From contig JACKOJ010000004.1 in NCBI GenBank assembly GCA_024234325.1, positions 248,001 through 312,000 on the forward strand: a stretch of 64,000 bases of DNA, read 5' to 3'. The position numbers and the translations under genes were made by a program. Of this stretch, positions 18,211 to 25,765 are shown piece after piece; the stretch's first letter is position 1; every line of letters starts with the position of its first letter. The notes below the pieces were generated by a model, which was not told where the DNA came from, made no database searches, and saw nothing but the letters and a program-made list of their open reading frames with translations. The DNA comes from Pseudomonadales bacterium. GTDB taxonomy: Bacteria > Pseudomonadota > Gammaproteobacteria > Pseudomonadales > Pseudohongiellaceae.

Positions 18211-19008
18211 ATGCGCCACCTCATCATGAAGGGTCTGTTCCTGAGCCTTCTGTCCTGCCTGAGCGCATTCGCCCAGGCTGAGAGCAAAACCTATCTGTAT
18301 GACCACGTTCACATGGCCGTGCCCGACCCCGAGGCCGCTGCCCAGTGGTACAAGGACAATCTTGGCGGTGAGTTCGTCGATGGACGCACCGACCGGCTGC
18401 TGTTCGGCACCACCCGCATCATGTTCCTGCGTGGCAACGAGAGCACCCGCCACAGTGAAGGCGGCGTAATCGACCACCTCGGCTTCTCCTTCACCGACCT
18501 GGCAGCCACCGTGGAAAAAGCCCGCGCCGCCGGTGCCACCGTGCAGGGCGATATCCGTGACGTGCCCGGCCTGTTCAAACTGGCCTTCATCGTGGACCCC
18601 TTCGGTTCACGCCTGGAGCTGATCGAAGACCCGCAGCACCTCGGCTTCCACCACGTACATCTGCGCTCTCCGGACCCGGAGGCCATGTTCAAGTGGTACG
18701 AAGAGACTTTCGGCGGCATTCGCATGAATATGCGCGGTCGTCTGGACGGCATTCTGTACCCCGGCAATGTCTGGGTTCTGATCTCCCGTGGCGAGAACTT
18801 CCCCAGCCAGGGCGCTACCATCGACCACATCGGCTGGCGCGCACTGGACTCTGCCGAAACCCAGGAAGACCTGCACGACAAGCACGTGGAGTTCACTTCC
18901 GAGCCGCGTGACATGACGCTGCCCAACGGCATCATCAACTTCTTCTACGTTCAGGGTCCGGAAGGCGCCCGCGTGGAACTGGTACACCGTCAGCCCGACA
19001 TGCGCTAA
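18211..19008 (+). CDS. Exported double-VOC (glyoxalase/dioxygenase-fold) protein
   Basis: 265 residues from ATG 18211, which has AAGGAG 6 nt upstream; a frame opening at 18085 lacks such a site. The first about 22 residues (MRHLIMKGLFLSLLSCLSAFAQA) form a signal peptide. Two vicinal-oxygen-chelate modules follow: YLYDHVHMAVPDPEAAAQWY to LELIEDP, then GFHHVHLRSPDPEAMFKWYEETF to ARVELVHRQ. Metal-ligand candidates are the paired His near the start of each module and the Glu in RLELIE and RVELVH. VOC proteins include glyoxalase I, extradiol dioxygenases and resistance proteins; a periplasmic one has no obvious assigned substrate. A small CCCCG/CGGGG hairpin sits directly before the ribosome binding site. 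Confidence 0.85.
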   Translation: MRHLIMKGLFLSLLSCLSAFAQAESKTYLYDHVHMAVPDPEAAAQWYKDNLGGEFVDGRTDRLLFGTTRIMFLRGNESTRHSEGGVIDHLGFSFTDLAATVEKARAAGATVQGDIRDVPGLFKLAFIVDPFGSRLELIEDPQHLGFHHVHLRSPDPEAMFKWYEETFGGIRMNMRGRLDGILYPGNVWVLISRGENFPSQGATIDHIGWRALDSAETQEDLHDKHVEFTSEPRDMTLPNGIINFFYVQGPEGARVELVHRQPDMR

Positions 19009-19032
19009 GACGCGGAATACGCGCTTTGCAAG

Positions 19033-19065
19033 AGCCGGAACCTGCCCTGCAGGCTCCGGCTTTTT
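19033..19065 (+). terminator. Intrinsic terminator after the VOC gene
   Basis: A 13-bp stem with one mismatch (AGCCGGAACCTGC pairing with GCAGGCTCCGGCT), a 3-nt loop and a T run, beginning 24 nt after the stop codon. Confidence 0.85.
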
Positions 19066-19167
19066 CATGTCTGCCCCCAAGAGAAATCAGTCACGCCTAT
19101 CTTTTGCACAATCTGCGACAGCATCTTGTCACAAATGCTTTGCGGCCCGTGCGTTTTCCGATGGCCC

Positions 19168-19176
19168 TGCTATAAT
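19168..19176 (+). promoter_or_regulatory. Extended -10 promoter candidate for ppa
   Basis: A consensus TATAAT at 19171-19176 is preceded by TG-C (TGCTATAAT), an extended -10. No good -35 is present at 16-18 nt. The hexamer lies about 68 nt before the ppa start. Confidence 0.6.
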
Positions 19177-19244
19177 GCGCGCCTTTCATCAACCCCGGCC
19201 ACACAATAACAATCACTGGGTCACGACTTAACACAGGTACCCGA

Positions 19245-19865
19245 ATGAAGAAGTTTCCTCCACCCTTTTACCGTTGGCGCCCGCACCCCTGGCACGGCCT
19301 TGAAGTTGGCCCAGAGGCCCCGAAACTGGTGCACGCGTTTATCGAGATCTGCCCGTTTGATCTCGTGAAGTATGAAGTGGACAAGGCAACCGGATATTTG
19401 CGTGTCGATCGTCCCCAGCGATCCTCCTCCCAGCACCCGACGCTGTACGGTTTCATTCCCCGTACCTATTGCGGTGCGCGTGTGCGCGACCTGATGGAAG
19501 GTGCGGCCCGCGGCGACGGCGACCCGCTGGATATCTGCGTGATCACAGAGCGTCCGATCTCCAAGACCGAGATCATTCTGAACGCGAAGGTCATCGGCGG
19601 CCTGCCGATGCTGGATGGCGGTGAGGCGGACGACAAGATCATTGCGGTACTGCAGAACGACCCGCTGTTCGGCGATGTGGAAGACATCAGCGAGCTGCCG
19701 GATGCGCTGATCGAGCGTATGCGCCACTACTTCCTGACCTACAAGCTGATTCCGGGCCAGGAGAACAAGGTGTCCATCGGCGCAGCCTACGGCTACGAAC
19801 ACGCCAAGGTGGTCATTCAGGCGGCCATGGACGACTACGAAACCGAATACGGCGCCTCGGGCTGA
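19245..19865 (+). CDS. ppa: Inorganic pyrophosphatase, family I
   Basis: 206-residue soluble pyrophosphatase that hydrolyses PPi and pulls biosynthetic reactions forward. The family I signature around DGDPLDICV is present, with conserved active-site residues in FDLVKYEVDK, GFIPRTYCG and ADDKIIAV. It is longer than E. coli Ppa (176) through an N-terminal extension (KKFPPPFYRWRPHPWHG), a variant found in several Proteobacteria. It has its own promoter and a strong terminator, so it is probably monocistronic. Confidence 0.95.
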   Translation: MKKFPPPFYRWRPHPWHGLEVGPEAPKLVHAFIEICPFDLVKYEVDKATGYLRVDRPQRSSSQHPTLYGFIPRTYCGARVRDLMEGAARGDGDPLDICVITERPISKTEIILNAKVIGGLPMLDGGEADDKIIAVLQNDPLFGDVEDISELPDALIERMRHYFLTYKLIPGQENKVSIGAAYGYEHAKVVIQAAMDDYETEYGASG

Positions 19866-19882
19866 GTTCCCAGCCATCTCAT

Positions 19883-19921
19883 AAAAAAGGGCGGCAACCG
19901 CACGGTTGACCGCCCTTTTTT
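19883..19921 (+). terminator. Intrinsic terminator after ppa
   Basis: A long stem: GGGCGG plus CAACCG pairs across a CA loop with CGGTTG and CCGCCC, with one bulged A. It is flanked by an A run and a T run and so could terminate in both directions. It lies 17 nt after the ppa stop. Confidence 0.93.
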
Positions 19922-19938
19922 ATAGTCGTTCAGCGCTC

Positions 19939-20048
19939 AGCCCCCTGCCGATGGCGGCGTCGCTGACACGCCGTAAACCCGTCCCTGGGGGCTCGGACGC
20001 AGCGTCCCTGCTGCTTACGGTCATCGCCACCGCCATCGACAGGGGGCT
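19939..20048 (+). repeat. Multi-stem palindromic element E1 (first member of convergent pair 1)
   Basis: Outer arms 19939-19957 and 20030-20048 match over 19 nt with one mismatch. They enclose the family core in plus orientation: GACACGCC at 19965, hairpin 1 (CCC-GTCCCT-GGG), GGCTCG, hairpin 2 (GCAGC-GTCCCT-GCTGC), then a linker. Hairpin 1 and its flanks are identical over about 30 nt to those of element E7, 39 kb away. It lies just after the ppa terminator. Confidence 0.85.
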
Positions 20049-20124
20049 CTGAAATCCAGTGCCACCTCAAAGCAGAAAAAATTCAAAACCAAAGAACGTC
20101 CTGCCAGCACAGAACCAGAGTCCT

Positions 20125-20224
20125 GGAGCGAATCTTGTCGTCGGGAACCCTAAGCAGCAGGGATGCTGCGACGGAGCCTACACGGATGTATTCACGGCGT
20201 GTTCCAGACGGCAAGATTCGCTCC
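20125..20224 (-). repeat. Multi-stem palindromic element E2 (second member of convergent pair 1)
   Basis: Outer arms 20125-20148 and 20201-20224 match over 24 nt with two mismatches. Read on the minus strand the core is AACACGCCGTGAA, hairpin 1 (TACA-TCCG-TGTA), GGCTCCG, hairpin 2 (GCAGC-ATCCCT-GCTGC). Hairpin 2 has the same stem as E1, while hairpin 1 and the arms differ. It lies beyond the xdhC stop and faces E1 across 76 nt. Confidence 0.82.
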
Positions 20225-20284
20225 GGGGCTCGGCACTACGAAAGAGCAAAGAGAAGCAAAGGTCGTTTCACGAGAAATTCAGAC

Positions 20285-21310
20285 TTAACGACAGACCGGC
20301 GCTTCGAGCGCGCTGGCACACTGACCGCCGAGGACGCGCGCATCGCGTGCATGGCGCACCTGCGTGACCTGCGCCATCACCGAGATGGCAATTTCTGCAG
20401 GTGTCTTGCTGCCGATGGGAAGGCCGATGGGAGCGTAGAGGCGATCGATCTCCTCCGGGGTCAGCCCCAGTTCCGGCAGGCGCAGACGACGGTTGGCAGA
20501 CGTGCGGTCCGAGCCCATGGCGCCCACATAAAAGGCATCTGTCTTCAGCGCCTCCATCAAGGCCATATCATCCACCCGCGGATCGTGCGCCAGGGCAATT
20601 ACCCCACTGTAGGGGTCGCTGAAACCGTCCCGCACCACATCGTCCGGCAGTTCTGACGTGACGTGCACGCCGTCCACATGCCAGTTGCCAAGATAATCGG
20701 GCCGCGGATCGCACAGCGTCACTTCGTACTCCAGCGCCAGCGCCATCTCTGCCACATAGCGCGCCACATCGCCCGCTCCCAGCAGCAGCAGTTTGTACTT
20801 CGGGCTGAGGCTGTGCAGCATGGTCTCGTCATTCAAGACTACCGCCTCATCCGCGCTGCCCCGGTGCACCCGGATACTGCCGGTATTCAGATTCACCTCA
20901 CGGCTGATGGGGTGGTGATTGTCCAGGGCGTTGGCCAGCTCGCCAAAAATCTGCTTGTTGTCATCACTGGGCGCAATGTACTCCAGCAGCACATGCAACT
21001 GCCCACCACAGGGCAGACGCAGGCGGGCCGCCTGCTCGGCAGTGATGCCGTATTTGACGATGAAGGGCTTGCGTTCCTGCTCGTACTGGGTCTTGAGCGT
21101 GCCGTCGCGCAACTGGCCGAGGAAGTCTTCTTCAATGCAGCCGCCGGAAATGGACCCGGCAAGCTCGCCGTCAGGGGTGCAGGCCATCATGGAACCAATG
21201 GGGCGCGGCGAGGAACCCCAGGTCTGCAGAATCGTGCACAGCCACACAGGCTGCCCCCGACTCAACCAGTCGAAAACCCGAACAATGATGTGCTGCTGAC
21301 CGCTTTGCAT
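20285..21310 (-). CDS. XdhC/CoxI-family molybdoenzyme maturation factor
   Basis: 341 residues from ATG 21310 (MQSGQQHIIVRVFDWL). An earlier in-frame ATG at 21445 would add 45 Cys/Gly-rich residues and is less likely. The XdhC N-terminal domain carries GSMMA and SGGCIEEDF; a Rossmann domain follows with LLLLGAGDVARYVAEMA and a C-terminal VGAMGSDRTSANRRLRLPELGL block. Family members insert or sulfurate the molybdenum cofactor for xanthine dehydrogenase-type enzymes. No xdhAB, coxLMS or mobA gene is nearby, so its client enzyme must be elsewhere. Confidence 0.88.
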   Translation of the reverse strand: MQSGQQHIIVRVFDWLSRGQPVWLCTILQTWGSSPRPIGSMMACTPDGELAGSISGGCIEEDFLGQLRDGTLKTQYEQERKPFIVKYGITAEQAARLRLPCGGQLHVLLEYIAPSDDNKQIFGELANALDNHHPISREVNLNTGSIRVHRGSADEAVVLNDETMLHSLSPKYKLLLLGAGDVARYVAEMALALEYEVTLCDPRPDYLGNWHVDGVHVTSELPDDVVRDGFSDPYSGVIALAHDPRVDDMALMEALKTDAFYVGAMGSDRTSANRRLRLPELGLTPEEIDRLYAPIGLPIGSKTPAEIAISVMAQVTQVRHARDARVLGGQCASALEAPVCR

Positions 21311-21577
21311 GATGTGCCTCTGAACTGCTGCTACGGGCGAACCGAAGACCGGCAAGCTTACCGCATCCGCGACTTCCAGCACAGTGTTGGTGCAGACACC
21401 GATGCACCCATCATCGCCACCGGAACCGGCAGCGCACTCTGACATCCGGTGCCATACTCAAGTCAGAAAGGAGCAAGACCGCCGAGTCTCGCCCTCTTCA
21501 TGGCCATGACCGTTGGAGGGCCAGCATTCAAGTTCCTTGTGTTGATCCCTACACATATCGTACATACAATAAAGCCC

Positions 21578-21856
21578 TTGAAATACGAATACGACACCAA
21601 GAAAGCCGAATTGAACCTGTCCAACCATGGGCTTCATTTCGACCTCCTGAGCGGCTTTGACTGGAGCACCGCGTTGGTTGCTGAGGATACCCGCAGGAAT
21701 TACGGGGAAAGCAGATTCATTGCCATTGGTCGTCTCGCAGGTCGTGTGGTCGTGCTGGTATTCGCCCTGCGAGATGAAAATGTTCGCGCAATCTCCCTGC
21801 GGAAGGCGAACAGAAGAGAGGTAAGAAGGTATGAAGAAAACATTGAAACGCATTGA
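21578..21856 (+). CDS. brnT: BrnT-family ribonuclease toxin
   Basis: The region from LKYEYDTKKAELNLSNHGLHF to ISLRKANRREVRRYEE is a BrnT toxin, a RelE-fold ribonuclease of about 90 residues. Characteristic elements are the (K)xNxxxHG start, the D-x-R-x-x-YGExR block (DTRRNYGESR) and the C-terminal SLRKANRRE. Starting at TTG 21578 gives 92 residues and aligns with typical BrnT N-termini. The frame is open from an ATG at 21449, but those extra residues look non-homologous. It overlaps brnA by 26 nt, the usual toxin-first arrangement of this type II system. Confidence 0.85.
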   Translation: MKYEYDTKKAELNLSNHGLHFDLLSGFDWSTALVAEDTRRNYGESRFIAIGRLAGRVVVLVFALRDENVRAISLRKANRREVRRYEENIETH

Positions 21857-22121
21857 CGCAATCACGGACAAAGATATCGCGGCGGGGATCGCTAAAGATT
21901 CCGACGCGGCGCCTGTCCTCAATGACTTGAGCGATTTCAAGCCAGCCATTCAGTTTCTTAAGGAGCGCGCAGGACGCGGGCCGCAGATCTCCCCTACGAA
22001 GGAAAGGATCACTATTCGACTATCTCCCGAAGTCCTTGAATACTACAGGGCGACCGGCAAAGGCTGGCAATCCCGGATTGATCAGGCGCTTAAGGAGACC
22101 ATTTCAGGCGTCGACCAGTAA
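21831..22121 (+). CDS. brnA: BrnA-family antitoxin
   Basis: 96 residues. The N-terminal part should wrap the BrnT toxin. The C-terminal part, KERITIRLSPEVLEYYRATGKGWQSRIDQALKE, split here as ERITIRLSPEVLEYY and GKGWQSRIDQAL, is the ribbon-helix-helix DNA-binding domain that represses the brnTA promoter. It starts inside the end of brnT. Expected behaviour, from family knowledge, is neutralisation of BrnT and autoregulation by the complex. Confidence 0.9.
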   Translation: MKKTLKRIDAITDKDIAAGIAKDSDAAPVLNDLSDFKPAIQFLKERAGRGPQISPTKERITIRLSPEVLEYYRATGKGWQSRIDQALKETISGVDQ

Positions 22122-22159
22122 TGCGCTCGTCTGGACAACGCATGGAATCCTGCCGACAG

Positions 22160-22215
22160 CGGCTTCGCTGATACGCTGCGAACACGCCCGTAGAGGCTCG
22201 GAAGCACAGAAGCCG
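22160..22215 (+). repeat. Eroded copy of the multi-stem palindromic family (E3)
   Basis: The segment GATACGCTGCGAACACG, then CCCGTAGAGGCTCGGAAGC, follows the core of the family (ACGCC, GAACAC, hairpin 1 region, GGCTCGG) but lacks a convincing hairpin 2. It is flanked by only 7-bp arms (22160-22166 and 22209-22215). It lies between brnA and the end of the MATE gene and has no convergent partner. Confidence 0.45.
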
Positions 22216-22232
22216 ATCTCCGGATTTCGACC

Positions 22233-23636
22233 CTAGACCTTCTGGTGCTTCCAGCGCCCCTGCATGAAGCAGAGCACCCCGACAATGCCCATCAGAATCT
22301 CCGCCAGGAAAACGGACCAGAACACCCCGTACGGCCCCATAGTCAACTTCGTCGCCATCCAGTAGGCCACCGGAATCTGCACCATCCAGTAGCAGAACAC
22401 ATTGATCCACATCGGTGTCATCGTGTCCCCGGCACCATTGAAAGCCTGGACTGCCACCATCCCAAGCGCCATGAAGCCAAAGCTGTAGCTCATGATGCGC
22501 AGCGCGTCGATGCCGAAGCCCAGCGCCTGTGGCTCGGTGGTGAAGACTTCCATGATCGCGCGCGGCACCACAATGATCACCAGGGCCACCGCCATCATGT
22601 ACACCACGTTGTACTTCGCCACCTGCCACACCGTGCTGACCGCGCGGTCGATCTTGCCCGCGCCCAGGTTCTGCCCCACCAGGGTTGCCACCGCATTGCT
22701 CAGGCCCCAGGCAGGCAGGATCACGAACATCATGATGCGGATTGCGATGGTATAGCCCGCCACCGCATCGCTGCCGTAGATTGACACCAGGCGCATCAGG
22801 AACACCCAGCTCGCGGTCGCAATCAGGAACTGCAGGATGCCCCCCACCGAGATGCGCACCAGTGTCAGAATCACCGACAGCTTCACAACGAAGTCCTGCC
22901 ACACCAGGCGAATGCGGCGATCCCGAGCGCACAGATAGTAGAACTGGTAGAGCACCCCGATGCCGCGGCCGATGTTGGTTGCCACCGCAGCGCCCGTGAC
23001 CCCCATCTCCGGAAACGGCCCCCAGCCAAAGATCAGACAGGGGTCCAGCACGATATTGATGCCATTGGCGAGCACCAGTGCCCGCATCGCGATCGAGGCA
23101 TCCCCCGCGCCACGGAAGATCGCGTTGTTGAGGAACAGGAACACAATCGTGAAGCACCCGCCCAGCATGATCTGGGTGTAGAGCGACCCCGTTTCCACCA
23201 CCGCGTCCTCCGCGCCCATCAGACGCAGAATATCTTCGGCAAAGAAGATGCCTCCCAGCCCCACGCAGAGTGAGACAGCCACGCCGATCCACAGGGCCTG
23301 ACCGGCCGCAAAGGCCGCCGCCTCGGGTGAATTCTCGCCAATGCGGCGCGACACCATAGCCGTGGTGCCCATGGACAGGCCGATGGCCAGCGCGTAGAGC
23401 AGCGAAATCACCGATTCGGTCAGGCCGACCGTTGCCACGGCTTCCGCGCCCAGGCTGGCGACGAAGAAGATGTCCACGATGGCGAACACCGATTCCATCG
23501 ACATCTCCAGAATCATGGGCACTGCCAGCAGAAAGGTGGCGCGCGCAATGGAGCCTTCGGTGTAATTGATGGTTGAACTGCCCAAAAGGGCCTGACGGAA
23601 CAGGCTCAGGCCTGAACGTAGTTTGCTTCGAGTCAT
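22233..23636 (-). CDS. MATE-family multidrug/cation exporter
   Basis: 467 residues with about 12 membrane helices and the two-lobe MATE layout. Recognisable segments are the N-terminal LAVPMILEMSMESVF, GLTESVISLLYALAIGLSMG and, in the second half, VGQNLGAGKIDRA. MATE exporters move cationic drugs or metabolites out in exchange for Na+ or H+. The substrate cannot be read here. The ATG at 23636 has only a weak upstream ribosome binding site. Gene order gives no functional hint. Confidence 0.9.
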   Translation of the reverse strand: MTRSKLRSGLSLFRQALLGSSTINYTEGSIARATFLLAVPMILEMSMESVFAIVDIFFVASLGAEAVATVGLTESVISLLYALAIGLSMGTTAMVSRRIGENSPEAAAFAAGQALWIGVAVSLCVGLGGIFFAEDILRLMGAEDAVVETGSLYTQIMLGGCFTIVFLFLNNAIFRGAGDASIAMRALVLANGINIVLDPCLIFGWGPFPEMGVTGAAVATNIGRGIGVLYQFYYLCARDRRIRLVWQDFVVKLSVILTLVRISVGGILQFLIATASWVFLMRLVSIYGSDAVAGYTIAIRIMMFVILPAWGLSNAVATLVGQNLGAGKIDRAVSTVWQVAKYNVVYMMAVALVIIVVPRAIMEVFTTEPQALGFGIDALRIMSYSFGFMALGMVAVQAFNGAGDTMTPMWINVFCYWMVQIPVAYWMATKLTMGPYGVFWSVFLAEILMGIVGVLCFMQGRWKHQKV

Positions 23637-23993
23637 GATGGTTCCAGAAAGAAATGATTAAACGTCATGCCACGCGTGCGTTCTGCGCACGGGGCGGGCT
23701 TGGAGGACTTCTGGATCCAGTGATCCTGCTGCATGAAAAGTCTGCGGCAGGGAAAGATGGGTCGGCTGATCGTTCAGCGTGTGCGAGGGTCCAGAGTCCT
23801 TACTGGCGTGCTATATCCATCGGGCGTATCTCCTGACTGGGAATCAGTCACATGAAAGTGGGCGGATTATAGGGCAAGCTTTCTGCCATGTCTTGAAAAA
23901 GACCGCCCCTGCCGACCGGTCTTACATTGTGTGTGACGCCAGTCACTTCTGGCGCCAACAGGAGTACAATGCTGCGAAACAAGCGGAGGAAGC
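23637..23993. other. Divergent intergenic region between the MATE and antiporter genes
   Basis: This region should contain the two opposing promoters. A hairpin with GACGCCAG/CTGGCGCC-like arms lies near 23935-23960, shortly before a TACAAT hexamer that could serve the antiporter. I see no conserved gene and no repeat-family member here. Confidence 0.4.
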
Positions 23994-25055
23994 ATGAGTC
24001 TGTTGTGGTTTGTCGTAGGCCTGATACTGCTGATTGTCGGGGCGGAGCTGCTGGTGATGGGCGCCTCGCGGGTGGCATCCCTCTTTCGCATCCCCCCGCT
24101 GATCATCGGTCTGACCGTCGTCGCGTTCGGCACCAGCTCTCCCGAATTCGCCGTCAGCATCGAGGCCGCGCTGAACGACCAGGCCAGCATTTCCGTGGGC
24201 AATGTCATCGGCAGCAATATTTTCAACGTGCTCTTCATCCTGGGCATCTCCGCGCTGATCGTCCCCCTGCTGGTGTCAAAGCAACTCATCCGCTTTGATA
24301 TTCCCCTGATGATTCTGCTGTCCGCCCTGGTGTTGTTCATGGCGCAGGATCGCGTCCTCGGCTTCACAGACGGGGTCATTCTGCTGCTGGGCCTGTTCGC
24401 CTATCTGTTCTATCTGTTCCGGCAGAGCCGTAATGAGGCCCTGCAGGAGGATGAACCCGCCGGAACCGAGAGGCCCCATTTGCTGCGCGATGCCGGCCTG
24501 ATTGTGGTCGGGCTGGTGTGTCTCGTGATCGGTTCCGATCAGTTGATTGATGGCGCCATCAAAATTGCTGCCTATTTCGGGGTAAGCGAGCTGATCATCG
24601 GCCTGACCATTGTGGCGGCAGGAACCTCGCTGCCGGAACTGGTGACATCCGTAGTGGCCGCCATTCACGGCAAACGGGACATTGCTGTAGGCAATGTGGT
24701 GGGCAGCAATCTCTTCAACATCATGGGGGTGCTCGGCGTAGCCAGCATCATCTCCCCCGGGGGCATCGATGTGCCGGAGTCCCTGCTGCACTTCGACCTG
24801 CTGGTCATGCTGGGGGTCGCTGTTGTGTGCCTGCCGGTGTTCTTTACCGGCGGTGTCATCAGTCGCAGTGAGGGGGCGGCCTTCCTGATTTACTACATCG
24901 CCTACAGCAGCTATCTGGTCTTCGACGCCATGGAACATGTATTGCTCAACCCCTTCAGCAACACCATGCTGTATTTCTTCATGCCGCTTACCCTGCTCGC
25001 GATCGGTTTCAGCGTGGTGCAGGACTCCCGGTTCAAGGCCCGGCACAAACGATGA
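23994..25055 (+). CDS. Ca2+/Na+ antiporter (CaCA superfamily, YrbG-like)
   Basis: 353-residue inner-membrane exchanger made of two inverted repeats. Both alpha repeats are intact: GTSSPEFAVSIEAA ... GNVIGSNIFNVLFILG in the first half and AGTSLPELVTSVVAA ... GNVVGSNLFNIMGVLG in the second. These hold the conserved Glu and Asn that bind Ca2+ and Na+. A good GGAGG sits 7 nt before the ATG. The stop overlaps the start of the next small gene (ATGA), so the two are co-translated. Confidence 0.92.
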   Translation: MSLLWFVVGLILLIVGAELLVMGASRVASLFRIPPLIIGLTVVAFGTSSPEFAVSIEAALNDQASISVGNVIGSNIFNVLFILGISALIVPLLVSKQLIRFDIPLMILLSALVLFMAQDRVLGFTDGVILLLGLFAYLFYLFRQSRNEALQEDEPAGTERPHLLRDAGLIVVGLVCLVIGSDQLIDGAIKIAAYFGVSELIIGLTIVAAGTSLPELVTSVVAAIHGKRDIAVGNVVGSNLFNIMGVLGVASIISPGGIDVPESLLHFDLLVMLGVAVVCLPVFFTGGVISRSEGAAFLIYYIAYSSYLVFDAMEHVLLNPFSNTMLYFFMPLTLLAIGFSVVQDSRFKARHKR

Positions 25056-25261
25056 ATATGGATTCCTCCTATCTGCTGTGGACCGTGCTGTTCAGCTCCG
25101 TGGGCATGGGCTACTTCGTGTACGGCAAGAAGCAGCAGCACAAGAGCGCTCTGCTCGCCGGCATTGGCCTCATGATCTATCCCTATTTTGTGAGCAGTGT
25201 ATTGCCGCTGGTACTGATCGGCCTGGTGCTCATGATTGCCCCCCGCTATCTGCAACTTTAG
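25052..25261 (+). CDS. Small membrane protein coupled to the Ca/Na antiporter
   Basis: 69 residues with two hydrophobic segments (about 8-24 and 32-62) separated by a basic GKKQQHK turn. The start overlaps the antiporter stop (ATGA), and the stop overlaps by 4 nt with the converging ogt stop. The pattern SSVGMGYFVYGKKQ ... LLAGIGLMIYPYFV resembles small conserved hypothetical membrane proteins whose function is unknown to me. Tight coupling suggests it is co-produced with the antiporter; whether it acts as a subunit is unknown. Confidence 0.75.
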   Translation: MNMDSSYLLWTVLFSSVGMGYFVYGKKQQHKSALLAGIGLMIYPYFVSSVLPLVLIGLVLMIAPRYLQL

Positions 25262-25755
25262 GGCTGCAGGGCAAACGGCGCGAAACGCTGCTCCAACTCC
25301 AGCAGAATCTCCTTTGCCGCCAGGCCCCCACCAAAGCCGGTGAGCTTGCCGGTGCTGCCGATCACCCGATGGCAGGGAATGATGATGGGAATGGGGTTTT
25401 GTCCATTGGCCGCGCCAACGGCCCGCGAGGCTTTGGGCTTGCCGATCTGCCGGGCAATCTCCCCGTAACTGCAGGTGGCCCCGTAGGGAATGGTGGTCAG
25501 CGCCTGCCAGACTGCCTGCTGAAAATCCGTGCCATCCGGAGCCAGGGCAAGGTCGAAACGCTGTAACTCTCCCGCAAAATACGCCTCCAGTTGCTGCCTC
25601 ACCTCCTTGAAAGCGTTGTCGTCCCGCTGCCACTCCGGCTGGTGGCGCGTGCGCCCCTTGCCCTCGGGAAACCCGATCAGGTGCAGGCGTTCGCCATCTC
25701 CCGCCAGCAGCAGTGCGCCAACGGGAGAGTCGCAGTAGGTGTACAGTCGCGTCAT
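25258..25755 (-). CDS. ogt: Methylated-DNA-[protein]-cysteine S-methyltransferase (Ogt)
   Basis: 165 residues from ATG 25755, preceded by GAGGAC. A frame opening upstream at 25836 overlaps the alkA-like gene and is not homologous. The suicide-repair active site IPCHRV is near residue 135, with the preceding helix-turn-helix-like GATCSYGEIARQIGKPKASRAVG. It transfers methyl groups from O6-methylguanine or O4-methylthymine to its own cysteine. It follows the Ada-AlkA fusion gene by 10 nt, so the two form an alkylation-repair operon. Confidence 0.93.
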   Translation of the reverse strand: MTRLYTYCDSPVGALLLAGDGERLHLIGFPEGKGRTRHQPEWQRDDNAFKEVRQQLEAYFAGELQRFDLALAPDGTDFQQAVWQALTTIPYGATCSYGEIARQIGKPKASRAVGAANGQNPIPIIIPCHRVIGSTGKLTGFGGGLAAKEILLELEQRFAPFALQP

Positions 25756-25765
25756 GATGCTGTCC

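Noticed and set aside
22090..23292. Long minus-strand frame in a second register within the MATE gene
   Set aside because: Gly/Arg/His-rich out-of-frame reading of the transporter.
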